64,000 nt of DNA from Myxocyprinus asiaticus. Taxonomy: Eukaryota > Chordata > Actinopteri > Cypriniformes > Catostomidae. A program made the position numbers and the translations under genes. Each line of letters starts with the position of its first letter. The stretch's first letter is position 1. Below are positions 1-10,800 of the stretch, piece after piece. The notes beneath the pieces are model-generated. The model was not told where the DNA came from and ran no database searches. It saw only the letters and a list, made by a program, of their open reading frames with translations. The DNA lies in assembly GCF_019703515.2 (NCBI RefSeq), contig NC_059373.1:20670281-20734280 (forward strand), in the 5' to 3' direction.

Positions 1-900
1 GAATCGAAAGATCTCAATAAGTGACTATAAAAATGTTATTTAATTTTTAGTTTGTTCATTTGAAATTGGCACATTGCAAAATTGGTTTCTTCACTTCAAT
101 AAAAATATCCTCCTCGGCTGACTATATTTGCATAACACATGCTTATTTAGATAGCATGTATGGTTTTCTAATATATTTTTATATGGCTTTCATCTGACAT
201 GTAGGCAAAGGCACTTGTCAAAACATGCAGCCATTATGCAGATCACTTGGATCAGATGGAATGACTGCATATGAGAAAAATGGTCCAGACTGAGCTAGAA
301 AAAATGCATACTTCTGTTTACATGTTTCATCAATATGTTAATCTAAAGGATTCATAAAGGCTGAAACTATCTAGATTGAAAACATCACAAGTGATGCAGT
401 GGATAATGTGTGTTTTCTATTTTCCAGATTATAATTATTTGAAAACTGTTAGATGAAAGCATACTGTTGTTAATGTTAATTAACATTTAAGCATTGCTAT
501 AACACAATCATTAGCATTCTGTAATATGAATTGGCACCATATGAACTTACTACAAGCCTAAATCTTTCTGTAAAAACTGTTAATCATTTAAAGTCAACAT
601 GGAGCATTCACAACCCATTTTACTTCCATAATGTGACATTTAAGAAACAAACAATGTTCAAGAGGAAAAAGCTTAAGCCAGGACTTCAGGAACTGATTGA
701 ATCTTGAAGGTAAAGACTCAATATCAGAATGGAAACAGACTAGAATGAGAGTGTGGAGGACTACTCCCATCCTAAGAAACCACAGCTGTTGGAACTTGGA
801 GGCCTTGATGATGTTATTACACTGATGAACAATACATTTTCTTTGGAATAACATGCATTAATAAATCATGCACAATAAGACCAGGAACTTGTATTAAGTA
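1..900. other. Non-repetitive-looking stretch, possibly sfpq intron 9 or alternative 3' exon
   Basis: No transposon signature was recognised. On the minus strand 854-594 is open for 86 codons with balanced base use, unlike the A/T-rich surroundings, but the peptide resembles no family I know. It lies in the sfpq sense direction about 6.9 kb past exon 9. The mammalian SFPQ locus has strongly conserved non-coding and alternative 3' sequence, so this could be such an element; that is inference. Confidence 0.3.
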
Positions 901-981
901 ACTAAATAGGGTTGATTTGATTTCATGTTGCCTAGAAGAGGTTTTAGTTTTTTCAAGATTCTTAAGCAATTCAAATTTTTC

Positions 982-1952
982 TAGGGATATCAAGATACCA
1001 TTTTTTGGAGAATGAGTATGAGTACCGATACTTCCTTTTCAGTACTTGCCGATACGGACACCATTTTTTTATGTTACAGTAAAAAATAAAATAAATCCAC
1101 AAAAATAATAACTGTAAATAAAATCAACTTTATTAACTGTTTCAGCTATTGTAATTCAATATATAAAGGCTGTCTAAGAATTGTTTTGCATATTTAAGGG
1201 GAAGATTCTTTTTCATGACAAGAAGCATCTCTATAAGTTAACATGTATGGCCATATAATATCTATATTTTTTACAATTTCTTTTTTATTATTATTTCTTT
1301 CACAATTTTCACATTTAACAGTTTAATTCAATGTTATCATTAAAGGGTGTCTGAACAAATTAATTCAATAAAACATTCATTAAATGAAAACAGAACAATC
1401 ATCAGTAATTTTCACCATACCATCGCATTATTTTATTATAATGTATATGAAGTGTTTTTATACAGATAAAATACAACTGTCAAATAAAGTGCTGCACAAT
1501 AGCGCATCACAGATGTGAGATATTGCTTAATATAATACAATTATTCTTTTATTATTACAGTAAATAGTACATAACTGTAGTGATACGTTTGTCATATTAT
1601 TGTATATTTAAACTGAAAACTTATTTTGACGGAACTCTGATTTTGACGATTAACCCAGCAATGCTGCTTCATGATCTGGTGACTAAGAGTGAATTTAAAC
1701 TGCTAAAGGCAGCGATTTAATCAACTAACTGCATGTGCACACAGATTAAATATTTATTTCGTTAAATTGCAGCCTTTGCCATTTAATAATAACACTAGGA
1801 CATATCGTGGATTTAATTTGTGCACTATAAGCTTATGCAATGGCATTCATACATCAGATAGTATCAGCTTTTGGTACAGGAGCCTTTTTACGAGTACTTG
1901 AGCCCAGTATCGGACCAGATTCCGATACCAGTATCGGTAAAGGGACATCCTT
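982..1952 (-). mobile_element. hAT-like non-autonomous element, family A copy 1
   Basis: The ends resemble each other in inverted form: CTAGGGATATC with GAGTACCGATAC on the left, and the complement of TCCGATACCAGTATCGG on the right. The interior shares CACTAGGACATATC with 4911-4925 and, in inverse orientation, with 38159-38175. Such GATACCGATAC-rich ends are typical of fish hAT MITEs. No clear target duplication was found. Confidence 0.5.
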
Positions 1953-2101
1953 TGTCCTCATGCAGACAAAATGCTCAACTTACAAGATGGTCGCACACCA
2001 GACGAGAAATGGCACACCAGACGAGAAATGGCACACCGCGGTAGGACAAGGCACAGGTACTGCGCACAGAATGAATCAGTGTGGCACATAAGCCTAAAGG
2101 T

Positions 2102-2576
2102 TAGTGGCCGACCAATATGGATTTTTTATCGTCCGATGCCAATGCTGATTTCCAGAGAGCAGGGTGGCCAACAGGCTGATACAATGCCAATATATCACAC
2201 AATTTAATATAGTAAAACAATTTCTAAAAAAAAAAAACCTACTATTGTATTTTTAAATGGTAGATAGCAATTTCATCAAATTTTTTTAATTTATTTGCAC
2301 ATTAATAAACTGTTACTATATTAGGAAAGGAGGAAATAACATTACACACAGTAGTCCAGCAACCATGGATGGCATGTCCAGGTTAGCAATAGCATTTTCT
2401 CAAAAATACTGAAACTAATTGTACATACAGTGCATAGTGCATAAGACATTTACTTATAGCTAGGGATGTGCGAGACTAGTCAACTAAATGGTTCTGGTAC
2501 TGATACATTTACGTTTGGCTTTATTTTTTATAAAATCATATTAATGTATTATTTACTTTTTAAATAGAATTAATAA

Positions 2577-2647
<71 letters not shown>

Positions 2648-3899
2648 GGATATCTGGAGCAGATACAAAGTTTCATTTCACCTCATGCTGCACGTGCTTC
2701 TTCCCTCTCTCACTCGCGGCGTGCGCAGTAAAATTTCCTCTCGCTAGACAAGCAAACTCAGCATAGTAGTTATGAAATCACTTCAGTGGTGGTGCGGGAA
2801 TTGGATTTCCAAACGTTTGAAAGTCCTTCTGTGCATGCTTGTCCGTTATTTTTCTGCTGTGCAGGCTTTTTCAAGTGCAGGATAGCTGCCTCAGGTGAGT
2901 CAAGTCCAGTCTTTCACCAGACCATGTCGACGTGTTAATTTTGCTCATCAAAAAATTTATGCTTTTAAGTAGCCTAGAAAATTACGGTATGCCATTTTTT
3001 AAAATCTGCTGATTAGGGATGAAGGCTATATTCAATGAGGTGCCGACTGCTTAACGGTTTAAACTATCTTTTATTCTTTGTGCACGTCATGTTTAGAATA
3101 CATCAAGTTTATTGTAGGCTACATCACATGCCGAACAGCTGTCATATTAGATAAATGTCTAATGCACGACTGCACGATCTGACAACTTTTCAGCACATTT
3201 GTTTTCTCTCTCTCTCGTAGATTTGGCTTAGCCTACCTGTTAATTATTTTCAACAATGTCCTGACTCTTTTATTATGTTAAGCAACTTTAACTTGGTGAA
3301 TTATGTTTAGAACGGGCCGGGTTGCCCTATTGGTCCAGCACTATCCATTCAATGGTTTTCAATAAATATGCCTGTTAATTATTCGCTAACGTTGATTCAG
3401 TGAATGTGCGTCATGTTCTATATTCAAATGTACAATGATCATAATGCAGGTGAGCATGCTGCAGATAAATGCCCCTTTCAGTGGAATTTATTGTCCGATT
3501 TGGAATAGTTTAAGTATTTTAAATGGTTCGCATAAACCATTGCGGATCCAGCACGAGCAGCAATCTCCTGACAGTTTAATATGCCTGGATCGCCTGCTTA
3601 GATTGTCACGGAGTGACCGTCATGATTTGTGAATGAGAGGAACTTCTGATCCTGATCTTAAAGTTTTGATTGAAGCACGTATTCTATCAGCCAGAGAGGA
3701 AAATATCAGATGAGCGCTCGACGGGAAGAAAACGCTGGATTTTCATTTACATGTCTGTCGCTTAACATGCAAGCAGGCGATTTCTGGCACCCTCAAGAAA
3801 CAAATGGGCAAAACGGAAACATGTATTGTCCGATGCCGATAATTAAAGTCAGAATATCAGATGATTTATCGCCATCTGCGATATATCGGTTGACCACTA
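2102..3899. mobile_element. hAT-like element with terminal inverted repeats
   Basis: The left end TAGTGGCCGACCAATATGG pairs with the complement of the right end ATATATCGGTTGACCACTA. The 8 bp outside are ctaaaggt (2094-2101) and ctaaaaat (3900-3907), six of eight identical, as expected for an old hAT insertion. The interior (1.8 kb) has no transposase frame I can recognise and holds an AT microsatellite at 2582-2643. Confidence 0.6.
2582..2643. repeat. (AT)n microsatellite
   Basis: About 31 uninterrupted AT dinucleotides inside the hAT-like element. Confidence 0.97.
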
Positions 3900-3904
3900 C
3901 TAAA

Positions 3905-4466
3905 AATGGCCGTCCAAAAACAGTGATTTGATCACCGGAGACAAAGTTTACATCCAAAGGTTTTTGTATTTCAAGAAAGACTAGTGACGATGAGTTTGCA
4001 GGAAGAGAGAGAGAGAAAAAAAAAAAAGTGATGCAGCTGTCCAAATTTAAAGGGGCTTTATGTTTGGCCTGAATAAAACATAATAATTTTCCACCCTCAT
4101 TCTGACCTTCTGCAAGAAATGCTATTTGGTGCTGCTTCTCCTTTAAGACTTGACAGTAAACGCCCACTGTTATGATTGGCTTTCTGCTCTTGACTGACCT
4201 GCTCTTTAATTGCCATCTCACTGCACACCGCTGATGGGTGGGGCTACGGAAGTAATAAAGTAGGCGTTCACGTTTTGTTGGGGAGGTGGTCAGATGCAAA
4301 TGTATACCACTGTAACATCACAATGTGGAGGAAGTAGGGAGGGAGTTGTTTTGGTAGCTTTGTTTTAACAAATGCCCTTTTTGCAGTGAAGAGGAAGTTT
4401 GGAGTTCTGAAACTTAGTGTGTTTTTATAGTACAATGGAAAATTTGATCTCATGACCCCTTTAAAG
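3905..4466. repeat. Dispersed repeat ending CATGACCCCTTTAAAG
   Basis: The right end CATGACCCCTTTAAAG is the terminal signature of a MITE common in carp-like fish genomes. Upstream lie an A run at 4017-4027 and gcccactgttatgattggc. The left edge is unclear, and the open frame 4299-3793 on the minus strand looks accidental. Confidence 0.4.
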
Positions 4467-4699
4467 ATTAGAAAGGGTGCCATTTATTGTGCAAATCCCC
4501 TATATATAGCCTAGGCTTTATTCAAGCTGTCAAACCACAAATAATTTTACTGAAAAATACACATTTCTGTTGCAATGACTTCCAATTTCAGGGGTATAGC
4601 TTTTATTTTGGATCATGCTTTTATTTTGATGTGTATTTTTGATGGAAGCTACATATCTCTGGATAAACAGTGTGCTACATGGCCCAGTGTGATTAAGCA

Positions 4700-5096
4700 C
4701 AAATGCTGTGAATTAAACATAACTATACATATGGTTGCATGTGCTGTGTGCTTCAAGGTGGATCAGTGCTCTGCTTTGTCATCTAATACAATGTGAATTA
4801 TTTTCAATGTCTGTGTAGTTTCCAGTTTCAGTGGTGAGCTTCACACATTCAATTCAAGCACGCAGCTCATGCAGACCAAGACTGCAGCCTTTACCGGTTT
4901 TAATAATCACACTAGGACATATCACAATTTTAATTTGATTAATTGTGCATTCAATGAAAAAGGAGTAACAGAGCGCATGGCAGTTGTGTCAATCAGACAG
5001 CACAAAATTGAGTCGGTGTTCGGTACTACCGAAACACTGGTCTCATTACATTTTTATTTTAGTATCGAAGAACTGGTACTGTTGACATCACTAGTC
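4700..5096 (+). repeat. hAT-like family A copy 2 (partial)
   Basis: It shares the interior sequence GCAGCCTTT...CACACTAGGACATATC with copy 1 and ends in TAGTATCGAAGAACTGGTAC, near a final ACTAGTCCCTG. Only about 400 bp can be tied to the family; the left edge is a guess. Confidence 0.4.
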
Positions 5097-5171
5097 CCTG
5101 ACGGTGTACGTACGTTCAAATAAAACAATATCTTCGAATTTTAGGACGCTGCATGTTATCCGCCCGACACA

Positions 5172-6211
5172 TCTGGTGTGCGACCCTTTTAAAAGATTCA
5201 TAATCCACTTCAATGCAGTATATAATATTTGTTTTTTCTAAATATTTGAGTTCCAGAAGTCGGTTCCTCTTTAAAGTTTGAAATATTATGGAAGATCGCT
5301 ATTAGAGAAATGCCCATAAAAGAGGTTTCACTTATAGAGTCTAAATGTTAAATACCCATTTATAAAATGTACAGATCTTTCATTCCAAGTTGTCAGAGAT
5401 GGATAACACAAATCCCATATTGTAAGCATAGACCCTAGTAAAACTGACTGTAATTCTGGCATCAAAGGACAAGCTAACAAAATAATGTATGGAGAAAAGC
5501 ACACTGAAATTCCAACGATTTGGAAAGCATAGGCCTTACTGCTGAGATTACATTTTCACTGCACCTTACGCCCACCATTGGTTCAGATCAAATCAAATTC
5601 ACTGGTCTGTAATATAATTTCTGGAACTGGATTAAACAATGTAAGTGTACCCACTACAATTAATAAAGGTTGTACTTTGAGACATTAAACATGCTTTAAA
5701 ACTTTGTAATATTTCAAAAATCACCTAAATGCACCAAATAAGACACAAACCGTATTTCTTGATTATGAGAAAATGTGTGCCATACAGTATGTTACAGTGC
5801 ATGGACTAAGAAAAACTGCCAATCATTCCTGTTTATGGCAAATACGGAACAAGCCCAACTCAATTCTCACCATCCAAAAATCAGCAAAATTAAAGTATGG
5901 ATACCAACCAACAGCAGCTTCTCAAAAGCTCAGCCACGTAATCTTCACTGCAAGTTTTTTTCACGTTCATTTTGTGATCAAGTTGCTTTGAAGTCAATCT
6001 GTACTAAAAGCCCCTAGTCTCTCTCTCAAAAAAAAAAAAAAAAAAAACAAAAAAAAAAAAAAAAAGTGACCGACAAGAGTCTTAATGCATGGAAACAGCA
6101 TTTCCATGTGGGCACCATTAAAGCATTTGCATGACTTGAGGAGTTTTGCAACAGTAATGTGACAATGTAGTTCACAACAAAAACAAGCAAAGCATTCCAT
6201 AAGGTACTGTT
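5172..6211. other. A/T-rich non-coding stretch
   Basis: No gene or element was recognised. It ends with an A-rich run (6029-6065), probably the tail of an old retroposed copy. The small open frames at 5773-6017 show no protein-like composition. Confidence 0.4.
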
Positions 6212-6212
6212 T

Positions 6213-7239
6213 TAGGATTGTGCCAATAGACGATGATCTTGGCGATCGACGATGGTCAGAGTGATCGCCAATAGCTGATACCTTTGACGATGTCAAAACA
6301 ATATTTGGCTCGTTTTCCCATTAATGTATTAAATTATTATTATTAGGCTATTATTATTTTCAAATTAATTTTATAAATAATTTGCCCATAGACACACAGA
6401 CACGCGCTTGAAGAAACACTATTATATTATAAAGAACAGATGACAGAAAAGCTGTCTATGCACATATATGTCACGCTGTTTGTACGGAGGCGTGCAGTCT
6501 CGTGGAACACACACGTAAAAGGTTCTCACTCTATGTTTCTGTCTTCTGAATTTTTTTGTTGCAAGAACAGTATTGTCTATGAGTGCTGCAAATGACCTCA
6601 GACATCTCAGGAGGTGCTTTGAGTTCAGTTTGCTTAATTTCCACAGAGCAGTTCATTGTGGCCACAACTCTGCAGCCTACATCTGTGATTAAAACAAAAT
6701 ACAAAAACACGTTCACCTCAAACCATGATTTAAGTGATTATCATCATACTTATTATTTTTACATTTATAATTGTTTTTGTCTTCATTTGTGTAAGTAATT
6801 TTCCACCTGCATGTTTAGACAGATACTTGCTTGACTGTAAATGGACAGGTGGTTACTTGTATATCTATTTTTTTTTTTTGATCACTTCGTTATTTTAATT
6901 GCTTTTACGTTTAGTTTGGAGTGCAATTTGAATTTACAAACGTATTTGATATAAGTTTTTTTTTTTTTTTTTTATAAATTTAATTTTCAATGCAAAATCA
7001 CTTAAGCAACCCGGCAGTTGCCGATGTAATTAGATGTTGCGAGGTGTCTTGCTTTATTGTGTAGGCTTAACCCTTACTCTGCTTAATGAAAATTACCTCA
7101 TAGTACAATCTAACCAGTGTTAATACCGGTGTTCGGCAGTTTGAACGTGAATACCCCCCCCCAAGATCATATCGGGTATTGGCAATCTAACAGGCTGACG
7201 ACAGGACGATCTGACTATGGAGATGATCGCCCAACCCTA
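6213..7239. mobile_element. hAT-like MITE with GATCATCT-type ends
   Basis: The left end TAGGATTGTGCCAATAGACG and the complement of the right end (TAGGGTTGGGCGATCATC) are imperfect inverted repeats of the common fish TAGGGxTGGGCGAT type. The flanking 8 bp, tactgttt (6205-6212) and cattgttt (7240-7247), agree at six positions. The interior has no transposase frame. Confidence 0.55.
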
Positions 7240-7691
7240 CATTGTTTTTCCACTTATTAGGAACAGTCCAGGGTTTGTCTTTAAAAAAAAAAAAAAAAAA
7301 AAAATCACATTGCTTAGGCTACTCAAACAGTGTTATTTTTGCCTTTCTGTATTTGCAATTTAGAAAGGACTTACAAATAAGCGCTGTAAGCAAACAGTTG
7401 CATAAAACTTCTTTGGCCTTAGTACAGACAGACTTACAAAGAAACATGAGAAGAAAAGTGGGGGGAGCCGAGCTTGAGTGCTTACATCGACTTCCGCCAC
7501 AAGGTGGTGGCAATACAGTCATATCATCCAGCGAACAAAACACGCCGTCAACTGACATGTCGCCAAGTAATCCACACCTAACTTCAACCCAGATTTTTTA
7601 AGCTACGAATGGCCACAGATCTCATGAACCACCACAGCTCAACCGACAAATTAACACTCACACAATACACATACACACTCTCTCTTGTAAC
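7240..7691. other. Non-coding stretch downstream of sfpq exon 9
   Basis: It contains an A run (7283-7303) and a moderately GC-rich patch at 7455-7560. The open frames in both directions there show no known domain and do not match the expected SFPQ C-terminus. Confidence 0.4.
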
Positions 7692-7706
7692 TCAGGGATA
7701 CATTAC

Positions 7707-7816
7707 CATTTCGTTGGGCGTCATGCCCCCAGATGTTGATCCCCCCAATCCCTGATGTGTATCGAAATTCATCCCTGACAATGGGAACTTCTGGCCAGGT
7801 GACCCAAAAGGCATAT
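7707..7816 (-). CDS. sfpq: sfpq exon 9: C-terminal region, last exon seen
   Basis: 110 nt between AAACAG|ATATGC and GAAATG|GTAATG. It encodes [15 protein letters not shown] and a G/S/T-rich stretch ending PNEM, in phase 0. If the donor is not used, translation reads four more codons and stops at the TGA at 7692-7694. The canonical basic C-terminal exon is not visible between here and base 1. Confidence 0.88.
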
Positions 7817-10800
7817 CTGTTTATTTTTTTAACAGATTACAGATTAGTATGATGAACAGGATACAGTAAAGGAAGCACTCAGCAGAATTTCAAAGCCACA
7901 GAGGAACATTAACTATGATTCAGGAAAAAGAAAAAAAAAAAAATCATCCATATACCATATACCTTTCTGAATTCAAACCAACAGACCACAGCACATCATT
8001 TTCTGAACTTCCAGATCTAAAATGCATCTTACCTGCCAATCCCATGCCTCCACCAGAATTCATTCTCATCTCCCTGTCCCTCTGTAGATAGGAAAAAAAA
8101 ATTCATTTAAGAGCTTTATTTTTAAGGATTCCATCAACGTGGTATTTGAATGTTAAAAGTATTCTGAAACACATTATTTACATTATCCATGAAATTGCCC
8201 ATTCTGTATGACTCCTCACGCTTGCGCCTCATCTGTTCCTCCATCTCCCTCTGGCGCATCATCTCCTCCTCTCTACTACGGCGTTCCTCCTCTTGCCTTT
8301 GGGTGAAAATCAGTCAGTAATTGCGAAAGTTTAACCAAGGACAAAACTTATCAACTGTACAAACTAGGAATGCACAGATGTGAAACTTCTTGGTTGACAC
8401 AGATTTTAACAAAAAACTATATGCTGATAGGGGCCTGGGTAGCTCAGTGGTAAAAGATGCTGGCTACCACCCCTGGAGTTCACTAGTTCGAATCCCAGGG
8501 TGTTCTGAGTGACTCCAGCCAGGTCTCCTAAGCTACCAAATTGGCCCGGTTGCTAGGGAGGGTAGTCACATGGGATAATCTCCTCGTGGTCGCTATAATG
8601 TGGTTCATTCTCAGTGGGGCGCGTGAAGTTTAATTAAAGGTGAAGTCATTTTAATCCAATACACTGTCAAATTCCACAAATATATCTTCACGGTCCACTA
8701 GCTGTCCATTCTGCGTGTGCACTGAAGAAAATGGGTATGATCAGGCAAAGGCTGGGAGCCACGTAAATATCAGACAGGCTTTCCAAGGGTGGACAGACCT
8801 GCGAGAGCTGAAAGGCCTGAAGACGGATGCAGAGGTTGCTCTGTTTCTGCTCGATAGGTAGATAACATTAGTTTTGCTGTTTCAGAAGATGTGCTGTTGT
8901 TGATGTTAGCTATAGTAGCAGGAGAGTTGTGAGTGTTGCTGTCTGGTGCTGGTGTGCTAGCTCTGGGAAACCATCTCGTCCTCTCTGCATGTTATCTTCG
9001 CAACAGCAATTGTAGCAACAATTTGCTAACCAACTACCTAACTAATGTTATATACATTACTTGCTGTGTTGTTGTTTGCTCTATATCATGGTATTTGTCT
9101 GTACAACGTTTGCATATGTTTTTGCCACAATGGCACAGTGCTAGCACAGTGGAATTATTTGGGGGGTGGAGCTTACGAAGATGCACTGAAGGGAGGGGTG
9201 TGTTTGTTTGGCTGTTGAGTTCAAATATCAACAGTCTTTCGAACTTTCTAAACCATTTAATTTGTGTAGTGCATGCAGTGCAAAAAGGAACGCAACACCC
9301 GTTTTTTTGTCAGCACGTCCAGTGTAGACAGCATCATTGATTATGAGTTTCTATTGCTTTTGGTGCAATGTGAAGGTTACCTCAGGAAATATGCATCTCT
9401 GTGCTTTTTAACTATGCTGTATACAAAGTCTGAGTAAAACAGTATGCCTGTTGTATTCTATTCATTCATTCATTAACATTAGCGACTGTCTATCTGTGGC
9501 TATTTCATTACCTTACCCTCTTTGCTGTGCATTCATTATCCAGTTCCCTGACAGTATGAAACGTCACTTCTGAACAGTTGCGTATGACAGCGGTCTAGAG
9601 TTTGTTAGAACAGTAATATGATTTGACAGATTATTTTAACTGGTTGCATAAAGTACTTTTTAAAGGCAAAACATTCTGAATTGGCCACATTAAAACACTT
9701 TTACCGGCACTATGACTGATGTTTTCATCCGTTTGAGTGCAAGCAAATGTGTTTTGGGGTGCGTGCATCAGAGGTCAATAGTGGGTTTTGCCGATACCGA
9801 TAATTAAGGTGGGAAAACAGACCGATAGCCGATTAATCGCCCGATAGTTTTTTAAATGTATAATATGAATGAAAACTTTCCACTCAAATTTAAAATAGTG
9901 CTGAACTTTCATGCCGATAAATTTCTCCCACACAGGTACTTTCTTCAAAGCCTTTGCAATGTGAAATTTATGAAAATATTAAATATTACAGTTCAAATGT
10001 GTATGTTGTTTAACAGTATCATAAAACACTGCCTTACAAAGCCAAATTGCGACTGTATGCTTCATCACTACAGACAATATTTGTTATATTGTTTTATTGT
10101 CATATTAAATTATGTACAAGGAGAGAGAAAAGGGGATAGAAATAAATTCAACTGAAGTCATTTTTTTTTTTTTTTTTTTTTTAAAGGTAATTATATAAAT
10201 GGCATTGTTTATAGTATATATGCCCTCACAAAAACACATTGTATTATATAACCCTCTAGGGTTGGGAATCGTAAGGCATTTTACAATTCCGGTTCCTTAA
10301 CGGTTCCAATAATTCTTTTAGTACATTTTTTTTTTTAAGAATTATTTAGAAATGAGAAATGCAGGAATGGAAGTCAGCTGGAGCGCCCTCATTTCAGGAG
10401 TGGTGCTCGGAGACAGGGAGGGTGGCGGCTTTTGAAGAAGGGTCATTTTGAAGACTGGGGAAACTGGACTCATTTGTGGGGAAATGGGGCGGATATCTGG
10501 CATTTCTGGAGGGCTCACAGGGGAGGGGCAGTGGAGAGAGGTGTAGTTGTCAATATGTGTGATTATTATAAGATCTTTTTATTTTGTGTGCGTCTATAAT
10601 CATGTATGAACACTGGGATGTTGTTGGGGGCCAGGGTGGGGGTTAATTGTTGATTCTGTGTATATGTTTTGTTTTTCTGGGTTTTATATGTGAATCAAAT
10701 TGTTAATCAGAAAAAAACAAATGAGAAATGCAATTCTTATTGCTTTACTACCCTCTGCTGTCTGTTACCAAATAATGAGATCATTTCAGATATGTACAGA

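Noticed and set aside
594..854. 86-codon minus frame as a true sfpq coding exon
   Set aside because: The peptide does not resemble the G/R-rich basic SFPQ C-terminus and has no acceptor-donor pair that would keep the frame; kept only as a possible conserved element.
7242..7601. 119-codon plus frame with LHRLPPQGGGNTV
   Set aside because: It starts through a poly-A (poly-K) run, is antisense to the gene, and shows no recognised family.
8430..8502. Possible tRNA gene with A and B boxes
   Set aside because: The sequence continues into a body shared with two other copies; it is the tRNA-like head of a SINE, and the stems are not well paired.
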